Assembly (NCBI GenBank): GCA_016926255.1
Contig: JAFGOY010000061.1
Coordinates: forward strand, 62,001 to 126,000
Direction of reading: 5' to 3'
DNA: 64,000 nt
From: Anaerolineae bacterium
GTDB taxonomy: Bacteria > Chloroflexota > Anaerolineae > Aggregatilineales > UBA3940
Numbering within the stretch: the stretch's first letter is position 1; each line of letters starts with the position of its first letter. The translations under genes were made by a program, and so were the position numbers. Shown here piece by piece: positions 34,285 through 44,600 of the stretch. Under the pieces are notes generated by a model, which ran no database searches, was not told the DNA's origin, and was given only the letters and a program-made list of their open reading frames with translations.

Positions 34285-36360
34285 ATGAAGAGGCAAAAAC
34301 CGGTCATTGTATTGATAGCCATTGTGCTTGCAAGCCTGGCTTGCGGCACATCTCAACTGGACAGCCTGGTTGCTACCGATATCCCGGAACCTTCCCCTAT
34401 GCCTACCGGGGAATCGGCAGGGGTTATGGCCCCCGAGAGTGATTCCGATATTCCCCCGGCGGTGGTCGTCAACGACGAGGGCGGGCCGGTTGTCCTTCAT
34501 GGCGAGGTGACGTATACCAACTACTTCTTCACCGCAGGGGTTGCCCAGCCGATAGTTATTCTCGAAGATCAGGCCGGGTTTGTCGACCGGGATCGAACCT
34601 ATGTCATGCCAGTCGCATCACAAACCCTGGGCCAGATCACCTCGGATTTTTACACGTCCCCATTTACCTACAGCCTTGCTCTGCCAATCGAGCCGCAGGG
34701 GGCACTGCGTGACGTGGACAACGACGGCGAGAGCGATACCGGTGTGATGGTCTTCGCGGTCGCTTACTGGACGAACACCTGGGGCGATCCGTTCCTGGAA
34801 GAACGGGACCTCGGCGGCGGCGGCTGGTCGACGGCCTATGCGTCGACGATCACCAGTGAAGAATACGAGACGGAACGCGAGATCATCGGCGGAAAGCTGC
34901 TTGTTTATGCCCCCGATGACCGGCAGGCGTTCCCCTCGGAATTTGGAGCGGATGGCCTGCTGTTCACCGATGACGACCCGGTTGTTATGCTGCCTCAGGG
35001 CTACACAATTGTCGATCTGAATGTCGAGCCATTCCTCTTTGATCGCTCCCAGGAACCCCAAATTGACCTACACGAGCCTGAAGGATCGGCAATGGACGAT
35101 TTCTCGTCGATGAGCTACACGGATGCTTTCGACGCGATGGTCGATAAGATGAGCAAGGAGTACGCCTTTACCGAATACAAAGGCATCGACTGGAATGCGC
35201 TGCACAATGAGTTCTACCCACGTTTCGAAGAAGCAGAGCGCAGCGGGGACTATTTGACCTACATGCGCGCCCTGAGAGATTTCATCTGGCAGATACCCGA
35301 CACACACGTCAGTGGCGGGTTTGTGGTGGAAGATTTCTGGGATTTGAAGGGCGGCGCGCTGGGATTCAACATACGCGAGACGGACGATGACCATACCTAC
35401 GTCACTACCATGCTGGATGGCAGTCCCGCCGATAATGCCGGGATCAAGATTGGAGCGGAGATTTTCTCGTTCGATGGCACGCCGATTTCTGATGTGGTCT
35501 CGGCAACCACCGCCTGGTTTGGCCCGCACAGTTCGCCGCATACCTACCGCCTTGACCAACTACTGTTTGCCGTCCGGTTCCCACCTGACACGGAGGTAGA
35601 GGTCGAGTACCAGAACCCGGATCAGCGGGCTATACAGACAGCCACTCTGCGGGCCGTCGAGGAAACGGAGAGCCTGTTCGCCGGGTATTCTGGCGGTGAC
35701 CTGACCGGGTTCGAACTGCCGGTTGAATACGAGGTGCTTGATGGAGGGATCGTGCATGCCACCATTTACGGGTTCCTCGACGACGAACTGCTGACGATCA
35801 AACTCTGGGAGCGTTTAATGCAAACGCTGAATGAAACTGCCGCGCCGGGGTTGATCATCGACATGCGGCTGAACAGCGGCGGGAGCGGATTCCTGGCCGA
35901 CGAGATGGCGGCCTATTTCTTCGACGACGAACTGGCGCTCGGCAATACCGGCTACTACGACGAGAAACTCGACACGTTTACATTCGATGAGCAGGATATG
36001 AGCTACTACATCCTGCCGCCCGAAGACCTGCGTTATCATGGCAACGTGGTGGTGTTGATCAGCCCGGACTGCGTCAGTGCGTGCGAGTTCTTCTCCTATG
36101 ACATGACTCTTGAGGACCGGGCGACGCTGATCGGTTACTATCCGACCGCCGGAGCCGGTGGCAGCGTTGAAGTCTTCACGATGCCGGAAGATCAGGAAAT
36201 TAGCTTCACGATTGGCCGTGCAGTTGACGCCAATGGCAACATCCATATCGAGGGAACGGGTGTCCTGCCGGATATCGACGTGCCGGTTACCGAAGAATCG
36301 CTCGTCGGCGACCGGGATGTGCTGCTCGACACCGCACTCGACTACCTGCTGGGGAGGTAA
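34285..36360 (+). CDS. S41-family (C-terminal-processing-like) protease, lipoprotein
   Basis: This 691-residue protein starts with a signal sequence and lipobox LASLAC near 20, so it is anchored outside the membrane. A Pro/Ser-rich linker and a unique N-terminal domain (about 60-290) precede a PDZ domain (about 353-425) and an S41 peptidase domain (about 480-680). The latter has IIDMRLNSGGSG near 530 and the catalytic Ser region SPDCVSACEFFS near 590. S41 proteases cut secreted or envelope proteins. The N-terminal domain is not one I recognise. ATG 34285 is chosen because GGAG lies 9 nt upstream and it gives the signal peptide directly. A strong terminator follows. Confidence 0.88.
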   Translation: MKRQKPVIVLIAIVLASLACGTSQLDSLVATDIPEPSPMPTGESAGVMAPESDSDIPPAVVVNDEGGPVVLHGEVTYTNYFFTAGVAQPIVILEDQAGFVDRDRTYVMPVASQTLGQITSDFYTSPFTYSLALPIEPQGALRDVDNDGESDTGVMVFAVAYWTNTWGDPFLEERDLGGGGWSTAYASTITSEEYETEREIIGGKLLVYAPDDRQAFPSEFGADGLLFTDDDPVVMLPQGYTIVDLNVEPFLFDRSQEPQIDLHEPEGSAMDDFSSMSYTDAFDAMVDKMSKEYAFTEYKGIDWNALHNEFYPRFEEAERSGDYLTYMRALRDFIWQIPDTHVSGGFVVEDFWDLKGGALGFNIRETDDDHTYVTTMLDGSPADNAGIKIGAEIFSFDGTPISDVVSATTAWFGPHSSPHTYRLDQLLFAVRFPPDTEVEVEYQNPDQRAIQTATLRAVEETESLFAGYSGGDLTGFELPVEYEVLDGGIVHATIYGFLDDELLTIKLWERLMQTLNETAAPGLIIDMRLNSGGSGFLADEMAAYFFDDELALGNTGYYDEKLDTFTFDEQDMSYYILPPEDLRYHGNVVVLISPDCVSACEFFSYDMTLEDRATLIGYYPTAGAGGSVEVFTMPEDQEISFTIGRAVDANGNIHIEGTGVLPDIDVPVTEESLVGDRDVLLDTALDYLLGR

Positions 36361-36433
36361 CCGAATCCCGGCGCTGAAGCACCGGACTAAAATGGGCAAT
36401 CTCAGACTGCGGCCTGATCATACGATTTTCATC

Positions 36434-36474
36434 TGAGGCGGAATCATTCACGGTTCCGCCTCAGCCTTTTTTTT
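36434..36474 (+). terminator. Intrinsic terminator after the S41 gene
   Basis: TGAGGCGGAA (36434-36443) pairs with TTCCGCCTCA (36454-36463), a 10-bp stem with a 10-nt loop, followed by GCC and eight T. Confidence 0.92.
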
Positions 36475-36541
36475 ATGAGGGAGTCTTCCCAGGTTGTGCT
36501 AAACTAATGCACAGGTCTTCTTCGAGTAGGGAGTTGGGAGC

Positions 36542-38854
36542 ATGACTCTTGTTTACCTTGCCTGCGGCTGGCTGATCGGGATCGCGCTGGCAAAACACGC
36601 CGCCGCTGTCTGGTGGCAGTGGTTGATCATGGCCGGGGTCGCCCTAGCAGCATTGATAATTGCTCGCCGTCACGAAACATGGCGAACGGCATTTGCCTGC
36701 CTCCTGCTGTTGTTTCTCGGTGCGGCCCGTTACAGCGCAGCAGTTCCCCATTTTGACGAACATGATCTGGCAGCGTATAACGATCAGGGCTTCGTGACTA
36801 TCGAAGGGATGATCGCCGATGCTCCCGACAGGCGGGACACTTACGCGATGCTGCGGGTGCGGGCTGAAAAACTGATCGGCGACGAGGGCGAGACGCCCGT
36901 CGAGGGCCTTGTGCTGGTCGAGGCCCCGGTCGGCGGATCATATCGCTATGGCGACCCGGTACGGGTGCGCGGAGAGTTGATCTCCCCGCCGGAACTCGAT
37001 ACTTTTTCATACCGAGACTACCTGGCCCGGCAGGGCGTCTACAGCCTGATGCGCTACGCCCAGGTCGAGGTCAGCGGAGATCGGCAGGGAAACCCCATCC
37101 GGGCGGCGCTGCTCGATTTCAGAGAGCAGGCCCGGATTGAGATCGCCCGACTGCTGCCCGATCCGCAGGCGTCGCTGCTGGCGGGGATTCTGCTGGGCAT
37201 CGAAACCGGGATCAGCGCGGACGTGCGCGAGGCATTCAACGCCACCGGTGCGACTCATGTGATCGCCATCTCCGGGTCGAATATGGTGATCCTTGCCGGG
37301 TTGATTCAAAGCGTCTGCCTGCGGCTGATCAAGAAACCGAGAGTCGTGGCGGCAATCACCATCGCCGGGGTGCTGGGCTATGCGGTCTTTGTCGGCGGAG
37401 ACGCAGCAGTGATGCGGGCAGCGATCATGACCACGCTGGGATTGGTCGCCACGCAGCTATACCGGCAGACCTTTGGCCTCGCGTCGCTCTCGTTCTCGGC
37501 GCTGCTGATGACGGCGATCAACCCGCTTGTGGTGTGGGATGTCGGCTTCCAGTTGAGCTTCCTGGCAACGCTGGGATTGATCCTCTACGTCGAGCCATTG
37601 CAAAACTGGCTGGAGAAAGGACTGCTTCGAGTGTTCTCCGAATCGACTGCTCAACAGGTCGTGGCGCTGGTCTCCGACGCTTTCGTCGTGACAGTCGCCG
37701 CGCAGATCACCACGACGCCGATCATGGCCTACACGTTCGAGCGGTTCTCGCTGGTGTCGCTGCCGGTTAACTTCCTGATCATTCCCGCACAGACTCCGCT
37801 GATGGTGCTGGGCGGGATCGGCGTGCTGGCCGGGCTGATCTTCCAGCCGTTGGGCCAGATTTTCGCCTGGGGAAGCTGGGTGTTCCTGACCTGGACGCTG
37901 TGGGTCGTCAGGATGTTTGCGCGGCTGCCCAACGCTTCGCTGGTGGTCGAAGGGATTTCCCCGGAGGCGGTGTGGGGAATATACCTGATCATGCTGGCGG
38001 TGACCGTAACTGCCCAACTGCCCGACGAGCGGCGTCAAAAGCTGCGCGAGTGGATCAACCAGGCTTTTTCGGTGAAAGTGATCGGCGGGGCGGGGGCGAT
38101 CTGCGCGGTGCTGGTGTGGATCGCTGCTTTCCAGGTTCCCGACGGGATGCTGAACGTAACGACCATCGACGCCGGAGACGCCCCCGTCGTGCTGGTCGAG
38201 ACACCGAGCGGTCGACAGGTATTGATCGACGCGGGTGGGAGCGGTCGGAAGCTCTCTACCGCGCTGGGCGATTCCCTGCCATTCTGGGATCGCCGGATCG
38301 ACTTGCTGATCGTCACCCAGACCAGCCGGTCACATGTCGAGGGGCTGCCAGCACTGCTCGAACGCTATCAATTTGATGCAGTCATGGCTCCGATCACCCT
38401 GGAAGGAAGTTCAGCCGACCCTTACCTCGCGCCGATGATTTCGGAGGGTGTACCGGTGGTAATGGCTCGACCGGGGATGCCGGTCAGTGTTGGCGATGGC
38501 GTGACGCTGATGATCGTCGATGCGCCTTATGAGGCCGCCGCCGAAGATGAATCACCCCAGCCGGTGAGCGTGCTGATTTCCTACGGGCAGATGAATTTAC
38601 TGCTGCCCGGCGAAGGCATCGACGAGGCTGCCTTGATTAGATCTCCGGGCGTTTCTGGGGCCACGATTCTGGTAACTGGGCGATCAACTGCCGGTGAGGA
38701 ATTCCTGGCGGCGGTCGATCCGCAGATCGTCGTCTGGGCGTCCGGCGAAGCCGTTGCCGGGCCAGAGTCGACGGCGCAGGTCTACCGACCGGGCGAGGAG
38801 GGAATCGTACAGATTCGCAGCGATGGCGGGCAGGTGTGGATACGGGAGCGATGA
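36542..38854 (+). CDS. comEC: ComEC/Rec2 DNA-uptake channel with degenerate MBL domain
   Basis: This 770-residue membrane protein has the ComEC layout: two N-terminal helices, an OB-like extracellular domain (about 60-190), the polytopic Competence domain (about 210-500, with GATHVIAISGSNMVILAGL near 236) and a C-terminal metallo-beta-lactamase-like domain (about 530-770). ComEC carries single-stranded DNA across the membrane during transformation. The MBL metal motif HxHxDH is replaced by QTSRSH (TQTSRSHVEGLP near 590), keeping only the last His, and the later GD is GE. The nuclease activity proposed for this domain is therefore probably lost. The ATG has GGGAG just upstream. No other competence gene is in the window. 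Confidence 0.93.
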   Translation: MTLVYLACGWLIGIALAKHAAAVWWQWLIMAGVALAALIIARRHETWRTAFACLLLLFLGAARYSAAVPHFDEHDLAAYNDQGFVTIEGMIADAPDRRDTYAMLRVRAEKLIGDEGETPVEGLVLVEAPVGGSYRYGDPVRVRGELISPPELDTFSYRDYLARQGVYSLMRYAQVEVSGDRQGNPIRAALLDFREQARIEIARLLPDPQASLLAGILLGIETGISADVREAFNATGATHVIAISGSNMVILAGLIQSVCLRLIKKPRVVAAITIAGVLGYAVFVGGDAAVMRAAIMTTLGLVATQLYRQTFGLASLSFSALLMTAINPLVVWDVGFQLSFLATLGLILYVEPLQNWLEKGLLRVFSESTAQQVVALVSDAFVVTVAAQITTTPIMAYTFERFSLVSLPVNFLIIPAQTPLMVLGGIGVLAGLIFQPLGQIFAWGSWVFLTWTLWVVRMFARLPNASLVVEGISPEAVWGIYLIMLAVTVTAQLPDERRQKLREWINQAFSVKVIGGAGAICAVLVWIAAFQVPDGMLNVTTIDAGDAPVVLVETPSGRQVLIDAGGSGRKLSTALGDSLPFWDRRIDLLIVTQTSRSHVEGLPALLERYQFDAVMAPITLEGSSADPYLAPMISEGVPVVMARPGMPVSVGDGVTLMIVDAPYEAAAEDESPQPVSVLISYGQMNLLLPGEGIDEAALIRSPGVSGATILVTGRSTAGEEFLAAVDPQIVVWASGEAVAGPESTAQVYRPGEEGIVQIRSDGGQVWIRER

Positions 38855-38858
38855 GCCA

Positions 38859-40547
38859 CTACTCGTCGGGGCCGATGTGTTCATTGGTGTCGATGAGTGT
38901 CCGTTTGTACTGGATGGACAGCCGGTCGAGGAATCTGTCGATCCTGGCCTGGAGTTGATTATCCTCACCGGGATAAATTCTGATATCGGCGAAGAAGGAT
39001 TCCCGATCCCGGCTGGCTGCGCTGAGAGGCAGGTTGACCTTGAGACGCGGGGCCGGTTCGCTGTTCAGCCCGGTGATCGCCAGATAGAACCCGCCCTCGG
39101 AACCGGTGAGGGCGCGCGGGCTGATCGCTTTCCACTGCCAGTTATCACGATCCGGTGAGAGATGTTCCTGGACAACCTGGACGGCGGCATTCTGGACCGG
39201 CTGACGGTTGTCGTTTAGCAGCACCCCGCCGAGGGTCGTGATGTTGGGATCGAGTTGGCGCAGCCTTTCCAGGCTGCGAGCGCAGGTCATGGTCGCCAGG
39301 GCGGCGATCACCGGCGCCTGTGGAATCGAAGCGGCAAGCTCGAACAGAGTGTCGGCGGTTTCGTCGGTATTGATCGCGGCGAGGGCATTCAGGGCGACTT
39401 CCTGAACGGCGCTGTGATTGTCGCGGCTCAATCGAACCAGCAGCAGGATGGTGTCCGTGTGCCCGCTGCGGGAGATGACTTCGACCATCTGCTGGCGGGC
39501 GGCTGGCGTGTCGTGATCGATCAGGTGGTGGAGCCTGTCGACGGTTGGTGAACCGATCGTCTCAATCGACCGCCAGGCCGCGCCGACGTTGCCATGCCCG
39601 GCGGGCGGATTGACGATGAACCAGAAAAGGGCTTCGACCGCCTTCGGCGAGGCGATCTCGCCCAGCAGGTGGAGCGCTTCGCGGGCGTCGGTCGGGTTGG
39701 CCGCCCCGGTCTGCTCGACGATCTGGTCGATGGCGCTGGCATCACCCGCCTGCTCCAACCCACGAATCAATGCGGCGATAAGTTTCTGATCGCTGCCAGC
39801 GCGGACTGCCCGCCGGTATTCCCACTTCAAGAGCCAGGCGATCCAGGGAAACTGGGCATTCGAAGCGAGCCGATCAATTGCGGCGATGCGGACGGCGGTG
39901 TTGGAATGGCGCAGCCCGCGCAGCAGATCGCCGAGGGTATGCACTCCGCTCCGATATAACCCGATATTGGCTAACTGCTTGCGAAAGCGCGTGGGAGGGA
40001 TTACACCGTTGTTCACTGCCTCGGTCAGCACGTGCTGGCGTTTGGCCGAAGGCCAGTTGGCGTACTGTTCGCTCTGTAACACGATGGACAGCACCGGGAT
40101 CGCCTCTTCGGGCAGGTCTTGAAACGCATCCCAATTGTTACGGGAAATGATCGTCCGGATGTCGAGCGCGAGAGCGGCCCGTGACGATTCCAGCCCGGTG
40201 AGCGCCTGCGCCGCCAGGGGAGCCTCTTCGACGCTGGCGCTGAACATCGCTTCGATCAACCTGTCGACGGCAGATTCGCTGCCGATGGCCTTCAGCGCCT
40301 TGAACGCTTCCCGCCGAACGTAGCTGTCACGGTCGTGGCGCAGAGCGTGCGACAGGCAGTCTACCCCGGCAGGATCGCCACGTTCGCCCAGTTCCAGGGC
40401 CGCCTGGCGGCGGGTCAGGGCATTGCGGTGGTGGAGCGCCCGGCATAACTGCCTGACACTTCTACTTTTTGTTTGCCGTTTTTTCGCTTTGCGTTTTGTC
40501 ACTGGTGATTCCAAGACTATTTGCGCCGTGAACAGGCCGTGAAGCAT
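38859..40547 (-). CDS. HEAT-repeat protein
   Basis: This 562-residue protein has a basic N-terminus (TKRKAKKRQTKSRSVRQ) and then HEAT units such as TRRQAALELGERGDPAGVDC and YVRREAFKALKAIGSESAVD. Repeats continue to about residue 430; the last 120 residues look like a beta-rich domain (TTLGGVLLNDNRQPVQNAAV onward), perhaps a carboxypeptidase-regulatory-like or Ig-like fold. There is no signal peptide. The role is probably scaffolding. The start is uncertain: ATG 40547 has no clear ribosome-binding site and GTG at about 40502 is an option. It ends 4 nt from the comEC stop (convergent). Confidence 0.8.
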   Translation of the reverse strand: MLHGLFTAQIVLESPVTKRKAKKRQTKSRSVRQLCRALHHRNALTRRQAALELGERGDPAGVDCLSHALRHDRDSYVRREAFKALKAIGSESAVDRLIEAMFSASVEEAPLAAQALTGLESSRAALALDIRTIISRNNWDAFQDLPEEAIPVLSIVLQSEQYANWPSAKRQHVLTEAVNNGVIPPTRFRKQLANIGLYRSGVHTLGDLLRGLRHSNTAVRIAAIDRLASNAQFPWIAWLLKWEYRRAVRAGSDQKLIAALIRGLEQAGDASAIDQIVEQTGAANPTDAREALHLLGEIASPKAVEALFWFIVNPPAGHGNVGAAWRSIETIGSPTVDRLHHLIDHDTPAARQQMVEVISRSGHTDTILLLVRLSRDNHSAVQEVALNALAAINTDETADTLFELAASIPQAPVIAALATMTCARSLERLRQLDPNITTLGGVLLNDNRQPVQNAAVQVVQEHLSPDRDNWQWKAISPRALTGSEGGFYLAITGLNSEPAPRLKVNLPLSAASRDRESFFADIRIYPGEDNQLQARIDRFLDRLSIQYKRTLIDTNEHIGPDE

Positions 40548-40591
40548 AATCTACCGCATTGTTGGCCGTAAAGCGATTGAGAAACAACACG

Positions 40592-41596
40592 ATGGCCGTT
40601 TTCCCTTTAGGTAAGCTCCCCCCTGACGTGCTGGCCGATCTGCTGGCACGGTACCCGATCAGCGACCCGCGAGTGATCGTTGGCCCCAGGCCGGGCGAGG
40701 ATGCATCGGTACTCGATGTTGGAGCCGATACTTACCTGGTTGCTAAGTCTGACCCGATCACATTTGCCACCGAGGAGATCGGTTGGTACGCGGTCAACGT
40801 CAACGCGAATGATATCGCCACGACGGGCGGCCAACCGGCCTGGTTCATGGCCGTGCTTCTGCTGCCGGAGGGTAAAACCAATCGGGCGCTGGTCGACAAA
40901 ATCTACGATCAGATCGCCGGGGCCTGTGATGCGCTTGGTGCCACACTGATCGGCGGGCACACCGAGATCACCTACGGCATCGACCGCCCGATCATTGCCG
41001 GGACGATGCTGGGCTTTGTCGAGAAAGATCGGTTGGTACATACCGGAAGCGTCCAACCGGGCGACTCGGTAATCGTGACCAAAGGCGTGCCTATCGAGGC
41101 GACGGCGATCATCGCCAGTGAGAAGGCCGATGAACTTCGTCAAACGCTGCCTGATGAATTCGTCAAGCGGTGCGCCGGATACCTGCACTCGCCAGGGATC
41201 AGCGTTGTCAAGGATGCTCGCATTGCGATGCGGTCGGGGCGGGTACATGCGATGCACGATCCAACCGAGGGCGGGCTGGCGACTGCGCTGTGGGAAATGG
41301 CCGACGCCTCACAAAAACAATTGGTCGTCGATCCCTCCCCGGCAGTTCTGACGGATGGCAAGGTATTGTGTGAAGCCTTCGGATTGAATCCACTGGGCGC
41401 GATTGCCAGCGGCGCGCTGCTGATGGCCGTCCATCCAGACGACTCGGCGGCGGTGATCGCTGCGCTTGCCGGGGAAAACATCGCGGCTTTCGAGATCGGG
41501 CGCGTTCAGGATGCCAGCCCGGCGGTGATCGATGCGGCGACCGGGCATCTAATAACACGGCCTGCGCGGGACGAGATCGCCCGGCTGTTTGAATAA
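40592..41596 (+). CDS. AIR synthase-related protein (HypE/ThiL/PurM superfamily)
   Basis: This 334-residue protein has the two-domain PurM/HypE fold. The Gly/Asp-rich ATP site is GPRPGEDASVLDVG near 30, followed by VNVNANDIATTGGQPAWFMA near 67-86 and the later HDPTEGGLATAL near 218. This superfamily binds ATP and phosphorylates or dehydrates a substrate. HypE has a C-terminal Cys; here the protein ends ...RDEIARLFE without one, so it is not a standard HypE, and no hydrogenase genes are nearby. Function is open. ATG 40592 is preferred over TTG 40559, which would add 11 basic residues. It is divergent from the HEAT gene by 44 nt. Confidence 0.82.
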   Translation: MAVFPLGKLPPDVLADLLARYPISDPRVIVGPRPGEDASVLDVGADTYLVAKSDPITFATEEIGWYAVNVNANDIATTGGQPAWFMAVLLLPEGKTNRALVDKIYDQIAGACDALGATLIGGHTEITYGIDRPIIAGTMLGFVEKDRLVHTGSVQPGDSVIVTKGVPIEATAIIASEKADELRQTLPDEFVKRCAGYLHSPGISVVKDARIAMRSGRVHAMHDPTEGGLATALWEMADASQKQLVVDPSPAVLTDGKVLCEAFGLNPLGAIASGALLMAVHPDDSAAVIAALAGENIAAFEIGRVQDASPAVIDAATGHLITRPARDEIARLFE

Positions 41597-41603
41597 CCTC
41601 CGG

Positions 41604-44600
41604 TTATGGTGCCGGACTCTCGATGGTCGTTCCCTGGATGGCGATCAGTTCGATGGTTACCTCCCGATCCAACTCTTTACCGAGCGTATCTTCCAGCGCG
41701 TCGATATCGAGCGAGGGCAGATCGCCGGTGGCGTAGAGCGTCCCATTTATCGAAACGCTCTGCCGGGTAACGTCGATGTTCAGGTCGATCAGTTCGGTGC
41801 CTTCCCAGGTAGAGACGATCTGCTGTATCTCCTGGTTGGCCCTTCCCTTAATTTGATCTTCTTCTGCGGCATTATAGAGGACCCCACACAGAGGAACGCT
41901 GAGGATGAACAGCGAAGAGATCGAGACGATCAGGCCCTGCCTGAGCCAGCGCTGGCGCTGGGGAAGCTGCGGCGGGCGAACGCCCAACAGCAGGAAGACG
42001 ACAGCCGAGCTAAAGATGATCGCCACCAGGTTGGTGACGAACAGCAGCAGCGCGCCCATGCTGATCGCAGCACTGCCCAGGGCAATGCCGATCCCGATCG
42101 TGCAGACGGGCGGCATCAACGCGGCGGCGATGGCGACGCCGGGCAGCGCCTCGCCGACTTCTTTACGGGCGATGGCATAAGCCCCTGCCATGCCGGACGC
42201 CAGCGCGACCAGCAGATCGAGGAGATTGGGCTGGGTGCGGGCCAGAACCTCCGGGCTGGCGTGGGATAGCGGGGAGATCAGCGTGAAGATGACAGCGATA
42301 AAGATCGCGGCCAGCACGCCTTGCAGAGTCGAGGTGAGGGCGTTGCCCAGCGTTCGCCCGTCACCGGTGACGATGCCCAGCGACGCCGCGACGATTGGAC
42401 TCATCAGCGGGGCAACGAGCATTGCACCGATGATCACTGCCGGGCTGTTCAAGAGCAAACCCAGCGTGGCGATCACCGCCGAAAGGGTGATCAGCACAAA
42501 ATAGTTGATATTGGGACGGGCGGCGGCGCGAAGATGCTGGTACAGTTCGACCTGTTCTTCAGAAACAAGCGTGGGGAGCAGGTTCGTGAAAAACTGCCAG
42601 GTGCGGCGGGCCAGCAGATTCGTAAAGCCTGTATAGCCGCGCACCAGGGCAACCATCTGCTTGGTGTTCCGGGCGACCTCCCAGGGAAGGTGCCCAAAAT
42701 AGGTGCGGTCGAGGATACCTGCTTCACTTGCCCCTAACAGGATGATATCCTGATCCTGCGAGGCCTCCAGAATACCGGCCAGCGCCGACCGTGCCTGGAG
42801 AACGCGGGGGAGTACCCGGTCGGGATCGCTGAGTTCGTCTCGCAGCCGGTTGACCAGCCTGATACCCGTTTCGACGGCGCTGCCGCCGTCAATTTCGCGG
42901 GCGATGTTGAGCAGCGTCACCATGCCGCCGGATTCGGCAGTGAGCGCCAGGGCCAATTCAGCCGCGCGCGGCGCATGGGGGCCACCGGCTACCGGCACAA
43001 TGACCTGGGATGGCTTGTGCTGCCACTGACCGCGCACGACGATGACATCACAGGGTGCGTTTTCGAGGAGTTCGTCGAGGATTGGTCCCAGGCTCCGATG
43101 GGCGGCGATCATTTCGCGGGCGTTCCAACCGAGTATGAGCGCCTTTGCGCTTTCTTCGGCGACGGTATCGAGAATACCCTGAGAAATGCTGCGGGAAAGC
43201 CGCGTGACGCCTTCAATGGGGACGCCATATTGTTCACCTTCTTCAAGCACCCGTTCGAGCAGGTCGAGTGCCTGCTGTGCTTGAACGCGCTCCGAATCGA
43301 GGGGAAGCTGATCGGGGACTTCCAACACCTGAACAACACTGACATGTCCGTTGTTTTTCCTGGCGATTGCAGCTCCGAAAGCAACCAGGTCGGCGGCGGT
43401 TTCGGGATTGGCAACCGGCACGACGACCGGAAAATCGGAGGTGATATCGGGGGCGTCCTGGAAGACCGTTCGCCCCAACTGGGACGTGCGCATACGTTCC
43501 AGACCACCCTGCCAGTAGATCAAAGCCCCCAACCCGATCCACAGCAGCCCAACGATCAGCACTTCCCACGAGATGGCGACAAGCAGCAGGAAGCTGATCG
43601 CTGCACCGGTGGCCGGGATGATCGGGTAAAGCGGCAGCCGGAAGGCACGATCTTCTGCCCTGGCGTGTTTGCCGAGCATAATCGCCGCGATATTTACGCC
43701 CAATTGCAGCAGTAAAATACTCATTGACGCGACCAGCGCATAGATCAAGATAACGTCGACTCTGCCACCCAACAGCATGACGAGACCTTCACCGGCCAGC
43801 AGCGCCACAGCGGTAACAAGTGCCTGAAAGATAATAAGCAGGGCAGGCGTATCGAAGGTCGTGTAAGAACGCCGGAGCCAGCCGGGTATCCACCCGGCCA
43901 ATCCAATGACCTGGAAACGCCTCAGCATGATCAGGGCAAGAACCTGCCATGAGATGGCGGCTACCAATGAGCCCATGATCAGTGTGATCAACTCACCATA
44001 GCCGGGAAGCAGCCTTTCGGCGAGGGCAGCGAGGTACAACGTGTCGGCGAGGTCCTGTTGTTTGAGAGCAGCCAGAGTTTCACGGGCGAGCGGGGTGCTG
44101 ACCAGCGCTAGAGTCCCCCCGATCAAGGCACCGCCAAACAGTAAAAGCAGTGCGGTGCGTGGTGTCCGCTTGCGCCGGTCACCGGTTTCCGATAATAGTT
44201 CGATTGCCCATTGACCAACTAAGAGAAGAACGACTGTATAGAAGAAATGATCCTGTGTCGAGAGATCGGCGGCGGCGTTTACCGGCTGCCCGGTCCAGTG
44301 AAAAGAAAGCGTAGCCAACAGGACGACCAGCCCGACGATCACGCTGCTGATCAGCCAGATACCGAGCTTCCATGGTGGCCGCGAACCGATGGTATTGGTC
44401 AGGACGAAAAAGAGCAGCGGCAGTGCGATCAACCCGGCGGTAAGTAAAGAACTGTCGATTGACCAGCCTGTTACCAGGACAATCAGCCGACCGGTGTACT
44501 GGGCAAACAGTTGAACCAGGTAGGCACTCAGCCCGGCCCAGCCAAGAATATGAACCCACCCGGCGAAAAATGTAAAATCGTTCCGCTCGGCGGCCTTGAT

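Noticed and set aside
40592-41596. Hydrogenase maturation factor HypE
   Set aside because: The fold matches, but the C-terminal Cys needed by HypE is missing and no hydrogenase genes are nearby.
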